Below are positions 33,996 through 44,088 of a DNA stretch of 46,214 nucleotides, piece after piece (positions within the stretch are counted from its first letter, which is position 1; each line of letters starts with the position of its first letter). Origin of the DNA: Desulfovibrio sp. DV (GTDB taxonomy: Bacteria > Desulfobacterota > Desulfovibrionia > Desulfovibrionales > Desulfovibrionaceae); the NCBI RefSeq assembly GCF_001936595.1, contig NZ_MLBG01000023.1, positions 1-46,214 of the forward strand. Reading direction: 5' to 3'. The translations under genes and the position numbers were made by a program. Under the pieces are notes generated by a model that saw only the letters and a program-made list of their open reading frames with translations, was not told the origin of the DNA and made no database searches.

Positions 33996-35804
33996 CTACC
34001 CGTCCAGGCTGCCGAGTTGGCGGATCAGTCCGGTCAGGGCTCCGGTCTGGTCCGAGAGGTTTTCGAAATGCCGCGAGGCTTCGGTGGCCCGGTCGGCGTT
34101 GTCCCGGGCAATGTCGCTGACCTGGTCCACGCTGTCCATGATGGACTGGGCCGAAACGGCCTGCTGGTCGGCGGCGGTGGCAATGGCCTGGACCTGGGCG
34201 GCGGCCTGTTCGGCCACGGTCAGAATCTGGCGCAGCTTGCCGCCGGAGGTTTCGGCCAGACTGGCCACATTGTCCACGGCCTCCAGGGTCTTGTCCACGC
34301 TGTCGAGGTTGTCCCGGGTCATGGCCTGGATGGCCTGGATGCTTTGGCCCACTTCGCCGGTTGCGGCCATGGTCTTTTCGGCCAGTTTTCGCACCTCGTC
34401 GGCCACCACGGCAAAGCCGCGTCCGGCCTCGCCGGCCCGGGCCGCCTCGATGGCGGCGTTTAAGGCCAGCAGGTTGGTCTGGTCGGCGATGTCGGAGATG
34501 ACCTGGATGACCGCGCCGATGCCCTCGGACTGGGCACCCAGGCGTCCCATATTGGTCTTGAGATTGTCGGCCATGGTTTTGAGGCCGTCCGTGGCCGTAA
34601 CCGTGCGCTTGACGATGGACTCGCCTTCGGTGGCGGTTTCCCGGGTGAGTCCGGTTGATTTCGAGGCTTCGGCGGCATTCTGGGCCACTTCGCCCACAGC
34701 GTCGCGCATCTGGGCCATGGCTTGCCCCGTGCTTTCCAGGCGCTCTTGCTGGCTGGCGGCCCCGTGGCGGATATCTTCGCCGATGGCGGTGAGGTCGCGG
34801 GTGGCGGTGCCGAGGTGCGAGACCACACCGGTCAGGCCCTGGACCGTGGCCAGCATGGCGGCATTGGCGGACTCGGCCTGAACCATGGCCTGCCGGGCCG
34901 CTTCGGCCGCCTCTTCGGAACGCCCGGCCTGGAGGATGGCTTCATTTTCCTTTTCGGTCAGGGCCGCGAGATTGGCCTTGAGGGCTACGGCCATGGCTTC
35001 CAGGGCCTGCTTGAGCTTGCTGGCCTCGTCGCGGCCGGTGGCGTCGAGATGGACGTCGAGGTCGCCGGCGGCGATGCGCCGGGCCGCTTCGGTCGTTTCG
35101 CGGATGGGGCGCACGATGCCGCGCGAGGTGACAAGGCTCATGGGCAAGAGGACCAGCAGGAACATGACGGCAAAGACCACGGAATCAATAAGCGTGGTGC
35201 GGTTGGCTATGGCGTGCATCTTCCCGGCTATACCGCCGGCGGCATCGTCCACATTGTCCACATAGACGCCGGTGCCGATCCAGTAGGGGGTGCCGGCGAT
35301 GGCGGTGGCATAGCCGATTTTGGGCATGTCGCCCTTGCCGGGCTTGGCCCAGGTGAAATTGACGAACCCGCCGCCGGAAGCTGCGGCCCTGGCCAGTTCG
35401 CGCACCGAATGGACGCCGTCGGCTCCCTTGAGATCGCCGAGATCCTTGCCGTGCAGGGCCGGATTGACGGCGTGGGCCACGCTGGTGGTGCCGGAATAGA
35501 CGAAGAAATAACCTGAGCGATCGGATTCGAAAATGGCGTCCTTGATGGCCTCGCGCAAGTAGGCCACCCGGGCCGGTTCATCGGCCAGACCGGCCATGCC
35601 CTTGGACAGGGCGCTGGCCATGACGTCGGTTGCCACCTTGATCTTGGCCCGCTCGCCGTCGAGCATGGCTTTTTGGGCTTCAGACGCCCCGGCATCGGCC
35701 AGGGTATGGGAAGAATACGTGCCGACGCCGAAAATGACGGCAGCGGCCAGGGCGGAAACGAAGAAAAGGATCAGAAGCCGTGTGGCGATAGGCAGGTTCT
35801 TCAA
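33996..35804 (-). CDS. Methyl-accepting chemotaxis protein with a Cache sensor
   Basis: The 602-residue receptor has a first membrane span (about 6-30, [19 protein letters not shown]). A periplasmic single-Cache (sCache_2) domain follows (about 35-190: [50 protein letters not shown]). Then come a second span (about 205-228), a HAMP domain ([22 protein letters not shown]) and a long signalling domain with the highly conserved tip [37 protein letters not shown]. The start is TTG 35804 with AAGGAG 8 bases before it; further upstream codons overlap another gene. It is the second gene after a small membrane protein on the same strand. The ligand is unknown, but this Cache type often senses small organic acids. 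Confidence 0.94.
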   Translation of the reverse strand: MKNLPIATRLLILFFVSALAAAVIFGVGTYSSHTLADAGASEAQKAMLDGERAKIKVATDVMASALSKGMAGLADEPARVAYLREAIKDAIFESDRSGYFFVYSGTTSVAHAVNPALHGKDLGDLKGADGVHSVRELARAAASGGGFVNFTWAKPGKGDMPKIGYATAIAGTPYWIGTGVYVDNVDDAAGGIAGKMHAIANRTTLIDSVVFAVMFLLVLLPMSLVTSRGIVRPIRETTEAARRIAAGDLDVHLDATGRDEASKLKQALEAMAVALKANLAALTEKENEAILQAGRSEEAAEAARQAMVQAESANAAMLATVQGLTGVVSHLGTATRDLTAIGEDIRHGAASQQERLESTGQAMAQMRDAVGEVAQNAAEASKSTGLTRETATEGESIVKRTVTATDGLKTMADNLKTNMGRLGAQSEGIGAVIQVISDIADQTNLLALNAAIEAARAGEAGRGFAVVADEVRKLAEKTMAATGEVGQSIQAIQAMTRDNLDSVDKTLEAVDNVASLAETSGGKLRQILTVAEQAAAQVQAIATAADQQAVSAQSIMDSVDQVSDIARDNADRATEASRHFENLSDQTGALTGLIRQLGSLDG

Positions 35805-35837
35805 GACAGATACTCCTTGTCTTGGCGAGTGGGAAAG

Positions 35838-35862
35838 GGCCGGCCCTGGAAGCGGGCCGGCC
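35838..35862 (-). other. Intercistronic hairpin before the chemoreceptor gene
   Basis: GGCCGGCCC (35838-35846) pairs with GGGCCGGCC (35854-35862) around a 7-base loop, 33 bases before the TTG start. No T-run follows. It could adjust expression of the chemoreceptor relative to the upstream gene. Confidence 0.5.
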
Positions 35863-35886
35863 GGGGCGACGGGATGCCGGGAAGGA

Positions 35887-36180
35887 TTAAAGAGCGGCGC
35901 CGCCGACCAGGGCGACAAGATAGGCGATGGTGGCCAGGCCGACGAACTGGCGGGCGCGACGGATAAAGGCGCGGCGTTTGGCAAGCATGAACTCAATCAT
36001 GCCCAGGCGCTCGTCAGGACGGTCACGAATATGCGGCAATCTGTCGATGTAGTGATCCATGTAGGCGTGTTCGGCAAGCAGGATCAGATAGATTCGGTGG
36101 CGGAAGTACAATTGGTAGAACAAGACGAAAACCAGAAAATAGACGACAAAGATCGCAATGGCATATGTCAGACTCAGCAT
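35887..36180 (-). CDS. Small two-span membrane protein of unknown function
   Basis: The 97-residue protein has an N-terminal membrane span ([22 protein letters not shown]), a charged central helix ([42 protein letters not shown]) and a C-terminal span ([18 protein letters not shown]). ATG 36180 follows AAGGAAGG. It is probably co-transcribed with the chemoreceptor 82 bases downstream. No family recognised. Confidence 0.75.
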   Translation of the reverse strand: MLSLTYAIAIFVVYFLVFVLFYQLYFRHRIYLILLAEHAYMDHYIDRLPHIRDRPDERLGMIEFMLAKRRAFIRRARQFVGLATIAYLVALVGGAAL

Positions 36181-36329
36181 CAATACCTTCCTTTGCGGGC
36201 CAGTGGTGCAGGCTGCCGCCATTTCCGTCTTCCCACACTTCGCCCCCGAGTTCAAGACGCTGCGACAACTCTTGCCCCGCTGACGGCCGCGTTGTAGCCT
36301 GCCGTCGATCCTACTTTTGCGGAGGCCTC

Positions 36330-36797
36330 ATGTTTACAAACGACCGTTTCGCCCTCCTCGTCTCCGGCCTTGGCCCCATTGGCCGGATGCCCTACGCCCA
36401 GGGCACCTGGGGTTCGGCCGCCGCCGTGCTGCTTGCGCCGGTATGTTTCCTGCCACTGCCCATGTTCGCGCGCCTGCTCGTTTTGGCCCTGGTCTTTTAT
36501 GTCGGGGCCAAGGCGGCCGACCGCACCGAAGCCATCCTTGGCCGCAAGGACCCGGGCCATGTGGTCATTGACGAGCTGGTCGGCCAGTGGCTGACCTTCC
36601 TGCCCCTGGCTGCGCCCACCACCTTTGACATGGTGGCCGGCTTTTTCCTGTTTCGGGCCTTTGACATTCTCAAACCGCCGCCGGTGCGGGCCTCGGAGAA
36701 CTGGCTGCCCGGGGGCTATGGCGTCATGATCGACGACGTGCTGGCCGGGGTCTACGCCTGCATAAGCCTGCTCGTGCTCATCTGGCTGCGCGGGTAA
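36330..36797 (+). CDS. pgpA: Phosphatidylglycerophosphatase A
   Basis: The 155-residue inner-membrane enzyme dephosphorylates phosphatidylglycerol phosphate in phospholipid synthesis. Conserved family blocks are GLGPIGRMPYAQGTWGSA near the N-terminus, DPGHVVIDELVGQW (catalytic acidic residues), FRAFDILKPPPVR and GYGVMIDDVLAGVYA. Length is normal. ATG 36330 follows GCGGAGGCC. It stands alone on the plus strand. Confidence 0.94.
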   Translation: MFTNDRFALLVSGLGPIGRMPYAQGTWGSAAAVLLAPVCFLPLPMFARLLVLALVFYVGAKAADRTEAILGRKDPGHVVIDELVGQWLTFLPLAAPTTFDMVAGFFLFRAFDILKPPPVRASENWLPGGYGVMIDDVLAGVYACISLLVLIWLRG

Positions 36798-37199
36798 AGA
36801 GCCTTGGCCGCGGCCGGTGCGGCCGACGAAGCGGCTTTGCGACCGCACGAGGGTGCAAAGCCGGACCCGCGCCTGGCAAAGGGATCTGCCCCGGGCCGAC
36901 GGCGCGGCCGGGCTCTCCGGGTGCGGTCAGCTTTGTCACAAAGTGGACAGCTGGCCGCACCCCTCAATTGCACCGAGGCGGCGAATAAAAGTCGCAAGGA
37001 CAGACCGTCCTGGCCGGGGATGACGATTTTTGCCCACTGCCGGGCGGGCATGGGAAAAAACCGTACTCGGCCAGGGCGAAACGTTTTGCAGGAATGCTGG
37101 TTGGTTGATCGCGGCACGGGGTGCGCCGGGGGAATCTTCGGAGCGTGCAGGCCTCGACAAAGCAGAAGCCGGCCAGGCGGCGTCGCGGCCGGGTGTAGC
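36798..37199. other. 402-bp region between convergent genes with one hairpin
   Basis: No gene is convincing. A 12-bp inverted repeat with one G-T pair (36921-36932, 36949-36960) encloses the palindrome CTTTGT-C-ACAAAG (36931-36943). It may terminate pgpA, although no T-run follows. I see nothing else. Confidence 0.55.
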
Positions 37200-37349
37200 C
37201 TAATGAAACAACAGGCCCCGGTAGATGAAGCGTTCGTACACAGAGCAAAGCCGCCGGGCGTTTTTCCGGGCCAGCCCGAAATCCATGAGCCGACAGTACA
37301 TGTGCACGGGATTGAGCCGATGTTGCAGGTAGTTACGGATGATGTTCAT
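37200..37349 (-). CDS. Short basic protein of 49 residues, unknown function
   Basis: The ATG at 37349 has GAGGCAACGCC upstream and encodes MNIIRNYLQHRLNPVHMYCRLMDFGLARKNARRLCSVYERFIYRG. The protein is basic, Tyr/Arg-rich, and shows codon use like its neighbours. Small proteins of this kind (RNYxxHRLNPxHMYCRL) seem familiar from Desulfovibrio, but I cannot name one. It is the first gene after the ferredoxin and its terminator on the minus strand. Confidence 0.6.
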   Translation of the reverse strand: MNIIRNYLQHRLNPVHMYCRLMDFGLARKNARRLCSVYERFIYRGLLFH

Positions 37350-37493
37350 GGCGTTGCCTCGCTTGGGCACTGTTCCCAGTCCCCTTGAAGCGTAGCAAGA
37401 AACGTTCCTGCCACATCCTGTCCGAGAGACAGGAGGCTTCATACTGCTTATCGGCTGTTGCGGGCAAAGGCTTACGGAAGGCCGGCGTCGGCC

Positions 37494-37530
37494 ATAAAAA
37501 AAGCCCCGCGCCGGCAAGCCGGCGCGGGGC
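37494..37530 (-). terminator. Rho-independent terminator of the ferredoxin gene
   Basis: A 13-bp stem (37503-37515 with 37518-37530) is followed on the minus strand by TTTTTTTAT. It lies 23 bases after the ferredoxin stop. Confidence 0.92.
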
Positions 37531-37553
37531 GTCCCGCAAGGGGACAAGAGTCG

Positions 37554-38196
<643 letters not shown>

Positions 38197-39921
38197 ATGG
38201 AAACGACGCTGAGGGCCATGTTACCAGATCTGCACGACCTGCTCGAATCCCTGCCCTCCCACGCCGCCGTTCTCGATATGGCCGGCCTGCTGGTTGCGTC
38301 CAACACCACCTGCCTCGAACTCCTGCGCGAAATTGATCCCGACATGGGCCTTGGCCGGCCCTTTGGCGATGCCTGCGCCAAAATGCTGACCCAGCCCGTG
38401 GGTTTTGCCGTCCAGGAAGGCATTGCCGCCGTCCTCGCCGGCAGTCTGCCGCGCTACGAGATGGACCTGCCCTGCGGTCAGGCTGGCAGCCAGACGTGGC
38501 GGGCGCTTTGCATCACGCCGCTGCACGGCCCCTTCCCGGGAGCCCTGGTCACCCTGGCCGACATCTCCCGGCAAAAGCAACTTGAAGAGCACATCCTCCA
38601 CGACGCGTTCCACGACACCCTGACCGGACTTTTTAATCGGGCCCTTTTCATCAACCGGCTCGATCAGTCCATAAAACGCCTCAAGCGCAGTCCGAAGGCC
38701 CTCTACGCCGTCCTGTACCTGGACATGGACCGCTTCAAGCTGGTCAACAAGACCTTCGGCCACGTCACCGGCGACCGGCTGCTCATGGTCATTGCCAACC
38801 GGCTGCAGAAGCAGTTGCGCGAACTCGACACCCTGGCCCGGTTCGGCGGCGACGAGTTCGCCATCCTCCTCGAGGACATTGCCGGCCTGGAAGATGCCTG
38901 CTCCATGGCCGAGACGGTGCTGCGCCAGCTGGCCCAGTCGTTTCGGCTCAAAAAACAGGATATTTTCGTCACCTGCAGCATCGGCGTGGTCCTGGGCTCG
39001 GCTGCCTACGAACACCCCGACCAGGTGCTGCGCGACGCCGACAACGCCATGTACAGCTCCAAGGAGCACGGCGGCGACCACTACACCGTCTTTGACGCCG
39101 GCATGCGCGTGCTCACCCAACGGCGCATGGAAATGGAACTGGCCCTGCGCCACGCCATGGAAGCCGGCGAGATCACGGTCCACTACCAGCCCATCGTGTC
39201 GCTGACCTCAGGCGACGTCACAGGCTTTGAGGCCCTGGCCCGCTGGCAGCATCCGCGCCAGGGGCTGATCGCCCCCTCGGAATTCATTCCCATCGCCGAG
39301 GAGACCGGCCTCATCAATGAACTGGGGGCGCTCATTCTGCGCCAGTCCTGCCGCCGTCTGGTGGAGCTGCTCCGGGCCAATCCGGATTTTACCGACCTGA
39401 CCCTGTCCGTCAACATTTCCGGACGCCAGTTCAAACGACCGGATTTTGTGGACGAAGTCTCGACGATCCTGGCCGAAACCGGCATCAATGCCCAGCTTCT
39501 CAAACTCGAACTGACCGAATCCGTGCTCATGGACGACGCCGACGAGGCCGTGCGCACCATCAAGCGCTTAAAGGCCCTGGGGGTCAAGGTGGTCATCGAC
39601 GACTTCGGCACCGGCTATTCGTCCCTGTCCTACATCCAGCGCTTTCCCTTCGACAGCCTCAAGGTGGACCGGTCGTTTGTGGGCAACATGAACGAGGCGG
39701 AACAGAACATGGAGATTGTGCGGGCCATTATTGCCATGGCCCACAAGCTCGGCCTGGAGGTGGTGGCCGAGGGGGTGGAGCTGGCCGAGCATCGCACGGC
39801 CCTGTCAGAATTGCGCTGTGAAAGCGCCCAGGGGTTCTTTTTTTCCAAGCCGGTTCCGGGCGAGGAACTCGACCTGCTCATGCGCAAGCACTGGAAAAAC
39901 GAAGCGCAACCGCTTCTGTAA
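38197..39921 (+). CDS. PAS-GGDEF-EAL cyclic-di-GMP enzyme
   Basis: The 574-residue cytoplasmic protein has an N-terminal PAS-like sensor (about 10-125, AVLDMAGLLVASNTTCLELLRE). A diguanylate cyclase domain follows with an intact GGDEF (217-221) and LDMDRFKLVNKTFGH. The phosphodiesterase domain has an intact EAL (345-347, FEALARWQHP), DDFGTGYSSLSY, LKVDRSF and AEGVE. Both active sites look complete, so it could make or degrade c-di-GMP. No membrane span is present. The start at ATG 38197 is uncertain; ATG 38218 would drop seven residues. A structured element follows the stop. Confidence 0.93.
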   Translation: METTLRAMLPDLHDLLESLPSHAAVLDMAGLLVASNTTCLELLREIDPDMGLGRPFGDACAKMLTQPVGFAVQEGIAAVLAGSLPRYEMDLPCGQAGSQTWRALCITPLHGPFPGALVTLADISRQKQLEEHILHDAFHDTLTGLFNRALFINRLDQSIKRLKRSPKALYAVLYLDMDRFKLVNKTFGHVTGDRLLMVIANRLQKQLRELDTLARFGGDEFAILLEDIAGLEDACSMAETVLRQLAQSFRLKKQDIFVTCSIGVVLGSAAYEHPDQVLRDADNAMYSSKEHGGDHYTVFDAGMRVLTQRRMEMELALRHAMEAGEITVHYQPIVSLTSGDVTGFEALARWQHPRQGLIAPSEFIPIAEETGLINELGALILRQSCRRLVELLRANPDFTDLTLSVNISGRQFKRPDFVDEVSTILAETGINAQLLKLELTESVLMDDADEAVRTIKRLKALGVKVVIDDFGTGYSSLSYIQRFPFDSLKVDRSFVGNMNEAEQNMEIVRAIIAMAHKLGLEVVAEGVELAEHRTALSELRCESAQGFFFSKPVPGEELDLLMRKHWKNEAQPLL

Positions 39922-39932
39922 GACCCAAAAAA

Positions 39933-40022
39933 AGAGATTCGCCGTTGGCGCGGGAGCTGCTTATACAGCCGGTTCCGAAGCTTTGCTTCGGGAACTCTTA
40001 CTCATACGCCTAGCGAATCTCT
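39933..40022. other. 90-bp folded element bounded by a 10-bp inverted repeat
   Basis: AGAGATTCGC (39933-39942) is the exact complement of 40013-40022. Inside are three further pairings: 39947-39950 with 40007-40010, a small hairpin 39956-39969, and a ten-pair hairpin 39972-39995 with one bulged G. The whole could fold as a branched RNA or be a short mobile-element remnant. The ten-base outer arm starts 12 bases after the GGDEF-EAL stop. It does not fit a tRNA (no anticodon arm of the right size). Confidence 0.55.
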
Positions 40023-40172
40023 GCCAGTGACGCCTCAATGCGTCGGGTATGGATGCATCTTTTTATTTTGCCCACCCCTCCGTCTCTGTTGCTGGCATAT
40101 TGTCTGGGGATGAACTCCCCTTGCAAGAGAGAAATAACCACCCCGGATGCATTGTAAAGACCCGGTCACGCC

Positions 40173-40469
40173 TTAATTGCGGCGGTGGGCATGGCAGGAG
40201 ACCAGAAAAAGTGCGGCCCGCAGTTTGAGCACCTCGCGCGGGGCGCGCTCCATCACCCCATGGGCCGGCATCGGCTCCATGGTGGCCAGGGCTGTTTTTT
40301 CCCGCAGGCCGCTGTCGGCGTAGCCCATGGAGACAAGTTCTTCCAGGGCGGCCAGGACGTTTTGCCGCTCCTGGGAAAAGGCCTCGCCCAGTCTGGCGGC
40401 ATGTTCGGGGTGGTGGACGTCGAGAACCGGCGTGGCTGCGTGGGGCATGGCGGGATGGGACGATTTCAT
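40173..40469 (-). CDS. Small protein of unknown function
   Basis: The 98-residue protein is His/Ala/Glu-rich (MKSSHPAMPHAATPVLDVHHPEHAARLGEAFSQERQNVLAALEELVSMGYADSGLREK) and predicted mostly helical, without signal or membrane span. ATG 40469 has AAGGAG 7 bases upstream, which supports real translation. It is divergent from the large TPR gene, and the sigma-54 promoter lies between them. No family recognised. Confidence 0.65.
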   Translation of the reverse strand: MKSSHPAMPHAATPVLDVHHPEHAARLGEAFSQERQNVLAALEELVSMGYADSGLREKTALATMEPMPAHGVMERAPREVLKLRAALFLVSCHAHRRN

Positions 40470-40533
40470 GGCAGACTCCTTGCTGTCTTGTCGGCCGAAT
40501 CGGACCCACCGTTAGGGGCCGGACAAAATTTCC

Positions 40534-40549
40534 TGGCACGATTGCTGCT
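40534..40549 (+). promoter_or_regulatory. Sigma-54 (-24/-12) promoter for the large TPR gene
   Basis: TGGCACG (40534-40540), four bases, then CTGCT (40545-40549). The invariant GG and GC are exactly ten bases apart, and only one position differs from TGGCACG-N4-TTGCW. The start codon at 40581 is 32 bases further on. It needs an enhancer-binding protein such as those encoded at 11149 or 31418. Confidence 0.8.
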
Positions 40550-40580
40550 TTCCCTGGGGAAACGCAGGGAAGCGATATCC

Positions 40581-43500
40581 GTGAAACAGACACCACTCCA
40601 TTTTCGACCCATCCGACGCCGGACCGCCTGGCTGCTGCTTGCCGCCGCAGTCCTGTGTCTGGCCGTCGCCATGCCCCGGCACGGTCAGGCCGCCGATCCG
40701 GCCCTGGCCGCCGTGCGCCAGCCCGACGAAGCCGTCAAAACACCGCCCAAGCCGGCCCCGGTCCAGGATGGCCGGGAGCTTCGGGTGGTGCTCAAAAAAA
40801 GCGCCCCGTCCGAAGGCACCCCGCGCGTCGGCGGGGCGGCCTCCTTTGAAGCCCGGATCTTTCGCGGCGAGACAGACGTGACCGGGTCCGACTACGAGTG
40901 CCGTTGGCAGGCTGACGCCGGCGCCAAATTTTTGGAGGCGGCCGGCCCCTGCACCAACACCGCCGTCTTCATGCGGCCGGGCCGCCAGCGGGTCTGGGTG
41001 GAAGTGGTGCCGAAATCCGGCCCCTCGGCAGGCCTTGCCGCCGTGTCCGACCCGGTGGTGCTGGAAATTTCCCAGCCAAGCTTTGGTCTGGCCGCCTCCC
41101 CGGCCGCACCACTGGTTGGCGAAGAGACAACCGTGGTGATCCGGGATTTCCCGGTCCACGACGGGGTGGAATTTCGCTGGGATCCGCTGCCGGCCCATGC
41201 CAAGCTCGTGCGGGTGGGCGAACGCAGCCTGACGTATTACCCGACCGAGGCCAAGACGGTTGCGGTCAAGGTGGCGGCCGTGGCCGCCAACACCGGCAAA
41301 TCCGGCGGGGCGCTCGGATCGGCCAAGGCCGACATCCCGTCGCGCCACTATGCCATTACCGTGGACAACCGGGGACTGGCCGAAGCGCCGGCCACAGTCT
41401 GGCGCGACGGAGAAGGGCCGGTGGCGGCCGAGGGCGTGGCCGTGGGCCAGCGCGTGGGCCTTCGGGCCGCTGTGGCCCCGACACCCCCGGACCAGCCCCT
41501 GGCCTATGCCTGGGGCCTTTGCCCCGGAGCCCGGGCCGCCGGCGGAGGCGACACCCGGGAGATTGCCGCCTCCCGCCGGGAAACCGGCCCCTGCCCGGTC
41601 TCGGTCGAGGTGCGCGATAACCGGGGCCTGCTCCTTGGCCGGGGCCAGGGCGAATTCACCGTGGCCGTCTCCCAGGCCGATCTCGACGCCGCAGCCGAGC
41701 GGGCCAGGGAAGTGGACCGGCTCGTGCGCGAATCGGCCACGGCCTGGGCCGAGGGCGACCCGGTCCGGGCGGCAGCCGCAGCCGGGCAGGCCGTGCGCCT
41801 GAGTCCCAAAGATCCCGCCACCGTCGCCGCCCTGGACCGGGTCGTTCGCGACAAGGGCCGCCTGGACGACCATCTGGCCCGGGCCGGCGCGGCCCTGGCG
41901 GCCGATGATTTCGACGAAACCACGGCCATGCTCGACGCCGCCGCCAAGATCAATCCCAAGGCATTGGCCATTGCAACAGCCCGTCAGGCCATGGAAGCCC
42001 GCAAGGACGTTCTCGGCCGCATCGGCAGATTGCTGGCCCAGGCCCGGGACAAATGGAACGCCGGCGAAGTGGAAGGGGCGCTTGGGCTGGCCGGCAAGGC
42101 CCTGGAACTCGATCCGGCCCATGCCGCGGCCAAATCCGAACGCGAGCGGCTGGTCGCCGCCCGGGACCGGCTTATTGCCGCGCTCAAGGAGTCTGCCGGC
42201 TATCTGACCGCCAAGCGTTTCGACAGCGCGGCCAAGGCCCTGGACGAAGCCCGGGCCATCAGCCCCCGGTTCGGAGCCGTGGCCGAGTTGGAAGCAGCCA
42301 TCGCCGCCCGAAAAAAGCGGGCCTGGAGCCTGGATGAACGGCTGGCCCGGGCCAGGGACCAGTGGAACGCCGGCGATGCCGACGCGGCCCTGGCCACGGT
42401 CAGCGAGGCCGCAGCCCTTGATCCCGAACACCAGGGAGCAGCCCAGGCGCGCAAAAATCTGGCCCTGGCCCGCGACAAGCTGGCCCGGGCCGAGGAACGG
42501 GCCGAGGCCGCCCTGGCCGAAGGCAAACTCGACGAGGCCCGCGCCGCCCTGGCCGAGGCCGCCAAAGTCAATCCCCGCCACGGGCGCATCGCCGAATTGC
42601 AGGACGCCGCCACCCACCGGGCCGGCCGCGACCAGCGTCTGGCCGCCCTGGCTGCCGAAGCGGCCAGACGAAACGCGGCCGGCGATCTTGACGGCGCGCT
42701 CTTGGCCATAAACGACATGCTGGCCCTGGTTCCCAATGATCCGGCCATCATGGCCCACCGGGCCAAGCTGGCCCGGGCCCGGGACGCCGTGGCCGACGCC
42801 CTGGCCCGCACCCGCGATTTCCTGGCCGGGCGGCGCTTCGATCTGGCCCTGGCCGCCCTGGCCGAGGCCGAAAAAATCAATGCCAAACTGCCGGTGGTGG
42901 CCGAGTGGCGGCAAAAAGTGCAGGCGGAAAAATCCCGCAGCGAAACCGACCTGACCGCCACCCTGGCCCAGGCCGGCAGCTTGGCCGACACCAGGGAGTT
43001 CGACGCGGCCAGGCGGCTTCTCGATGCCGCCCGGGAGACCGGCCCCCTGCCTCCGGCCCTGGCAGCCAAGGCCAAGGAACTGGAGCGGCGCATCGATGCC
43101 GGCCGGGCCCGCCACGAAGATGCCAAACGCGAACAGACCAACCGGGGCAAATCCGCCGCCCCGGCCGACGCCGACCGGGCCGGACGCTGCGAGGCCCTGG
43201 GCCGGCAGGCCGGCAGCAAGCGCGACGCCGGCGACCATGCCGGGGCCATCCGCGACTACCAAACCTTGCTGACCCAGTGCCCGGACACCTGCCAGGCCTA
43301 CAACAATGTCGGCACCTCGCTCTTTTCCCTGGGCTACGCCGCCGAATCCCTGCCGTGGTTTGACGAGGCAGTCAAATGCGACCCTGCCCAGGCGCTTTTT
43401 CGCGACAACGCGGCCCTGACCCGCAAACGGCTGGCCGCCGCCCAACCCCCGGCTTCCGATGCCCAGGCCCTTTGCAGCGCAGCCTTTGAAAAAGCCGAAA

Positions 43501-43742
43501 ACCGCCGCAGCGGCGGCGATCTGGCCGGGGCAGTCGAGGGCTACAAGGCCGTGGTCAACCGCTGTCCGGACTTCTGCGCCGCCTACAACAACCTGGGCCT
43601 GACTCTGCACAAGCAGGGCAACACCCCGCAGTCCCTGCCTTTTTTTGAACAGGCCCTGCGCTGCAATCCCCGGGACAACTTGTTTAAGGAAAACTACGAA
43701 CTGACGGTCAAGCGCCTGCGCACGGCGGAAAAGCGGCCCTGA
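40581..43742 (+). CDS. Very large exported TPR-repeat protein
   Basis: The 1053-residue protein starts at GTG 40581 (AGGGAAG 9 bases upstream) with a signal peptide (RRRTAWLLLAAAVLCLAVAMPRHGQAA). Residues about 40-330 are beta-rich Ig-like domains (SYECR-type DYECRWQADAGAKFLEAAGPC; FGLAASPAAPLVGEETTVVI; FRWDPLPAHAKLVRVGERSLTYYPTEAKT). From about 370 to 860 come repeating helical units of about 75 residues (LARARDQWNAGDADAALATVSEAAALDPEHQGAA). Two C-terminal TPR pairs each carry CP-x2-C (QCPDTCQAYNN, RCPDFCAAYNN). It should act in the periplasm as a protein-binding scaffold. It follows a sigma-54 promoter. No known named homologue. Confidence 0.88.
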   Translation: MKQTPLHFRPIRRRTAWLLLAAAVLCLAVAMPRHGQAADPALAAVRQPDEAVKTPPKPAPVQDGRELRVVLKKSAPSEGTPRVGGAASFEARIFRGETDVTGSDYECRWQADAGAKFLEAAGPCTNTAVFMRPGRQRVWVEVVPKSGPSAGLAAVSDPVVLEISQPSFGLAASPAAPLVGEETTVVIRDFPVHDGVEFRWDPLPAHAKLVRVGERSLTYYPTEAKTVAVKVAAVAANTGKSGGALGSAKADIPSRHYAITVDNRGLAEAPATVWRDGEGPVAAEGVAVGQRVGLRAAVAPTPPDQPLAYAWGLCPGARAAGGGDTREIAASRRETGPCPVSVEVRDNRGLLLGRGQGEFTVAVSQADLDAAAERAREVDRLVRESATAWAEGDPVRAAAAAGQAVRLSPKDPATVAALDRVVRDKGRLDDHLARAGAALAADDFDETTAMLDAAAKINPKALAIATARQAMEARKDVLGRIGRLLAQARDKWNAGEVEGALGLAGKALELDPAHAAAKSERERLVAARDRLIAALKESAGYLTAKRFDSAAKALDEARAISPRFGAVAELEAAIAARKKRAWSLDERLARARDQWNAGDADAALATVSEAAALDPEHQGAAQARKNLALARDKLARAEERAEAALAEGKLDEARAALAEAAKVNPRHGRIAELQDAATHRAGRDQRLAALAAEAARRNAAGDLDGALLAINDMLALVPNDPAIMAHRAKLARARDAVADALARTRDFLAGRRFDLALAALAEAEKINAKLPVVAEWRQKVQAEKSRSETDLTATLAQAGSLADTREFDAARRLLDAARETGPLPPALAAKAKELERRIDAGRARHEDAKREQTNRGKSAAPADADRAGRCEALGRQAGSKRDAGDHAGAIRDYQTLLTQCPDTCQAYNNVGTSLFSLGYAAESLPWFDEAVKCDPAQALFRDNAALTRKRLAAAQPPASDAQALCSAAFEKAENRRSGGDLAGAVEGYKAVVNRCPDFCAAYNNLGLTLHKQGNTPQSLPFFEQALRCNPRDNLFKENYELTVKRLRTAEKRP

Positions 43743-44088
43743 CGCCCCAGCCCGGGCCGCCCGGAAAACGCGCTCCCCGACAGCCGCGCCCGCCGCTCGT
43801 CCGGGCCACCCCGGCCGGGACGCCCATTTTCTGGCTGCCCTCCGGGAGAGTGCCCTCCCCCCGTCCGCCGCTCCTGCCGTCCAGCCACAGGCGGCTCCGG
43901 CCGGCGCAAAACCGTCATCGCGCAAGCAGGGGCGTCGCACCTCCTTTTTTCCCACTCTGCCGGACGCGCGGTTCCGCCCCACGGCGGTTCACGGCGCAGC
44001 GTGCAGCCAGCGGCGCTGATCAAGCAGCGCTACGCGCCCCCCTGGCCGTCCGGCCACCAGTTCCCCCTGCCGGGCGCACCATAAAAAA
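43743..44088. other. 346-bp intergenic region without a visible gene
   Basis: GC-rich DNA between the convergent large TPR gene and pal. Open frames here lack a ribosome site and family features. I see no clear terminator for the TPR gene; it may depend on Rho. Confidence 0.6.

Noticed and set aside
39933-40022. tRNA or integron attC site
   Set aside because: No tRNA arms with a valid anticodon loop, and no attC core sites in the right order; kept only as an unassigned structured element.
40512-43982. 1156-codon minus-strand frame
   Set aside because: It is antisense to the well-supported exported TPR gene that has a signal peptide, ribosome site and promoter.
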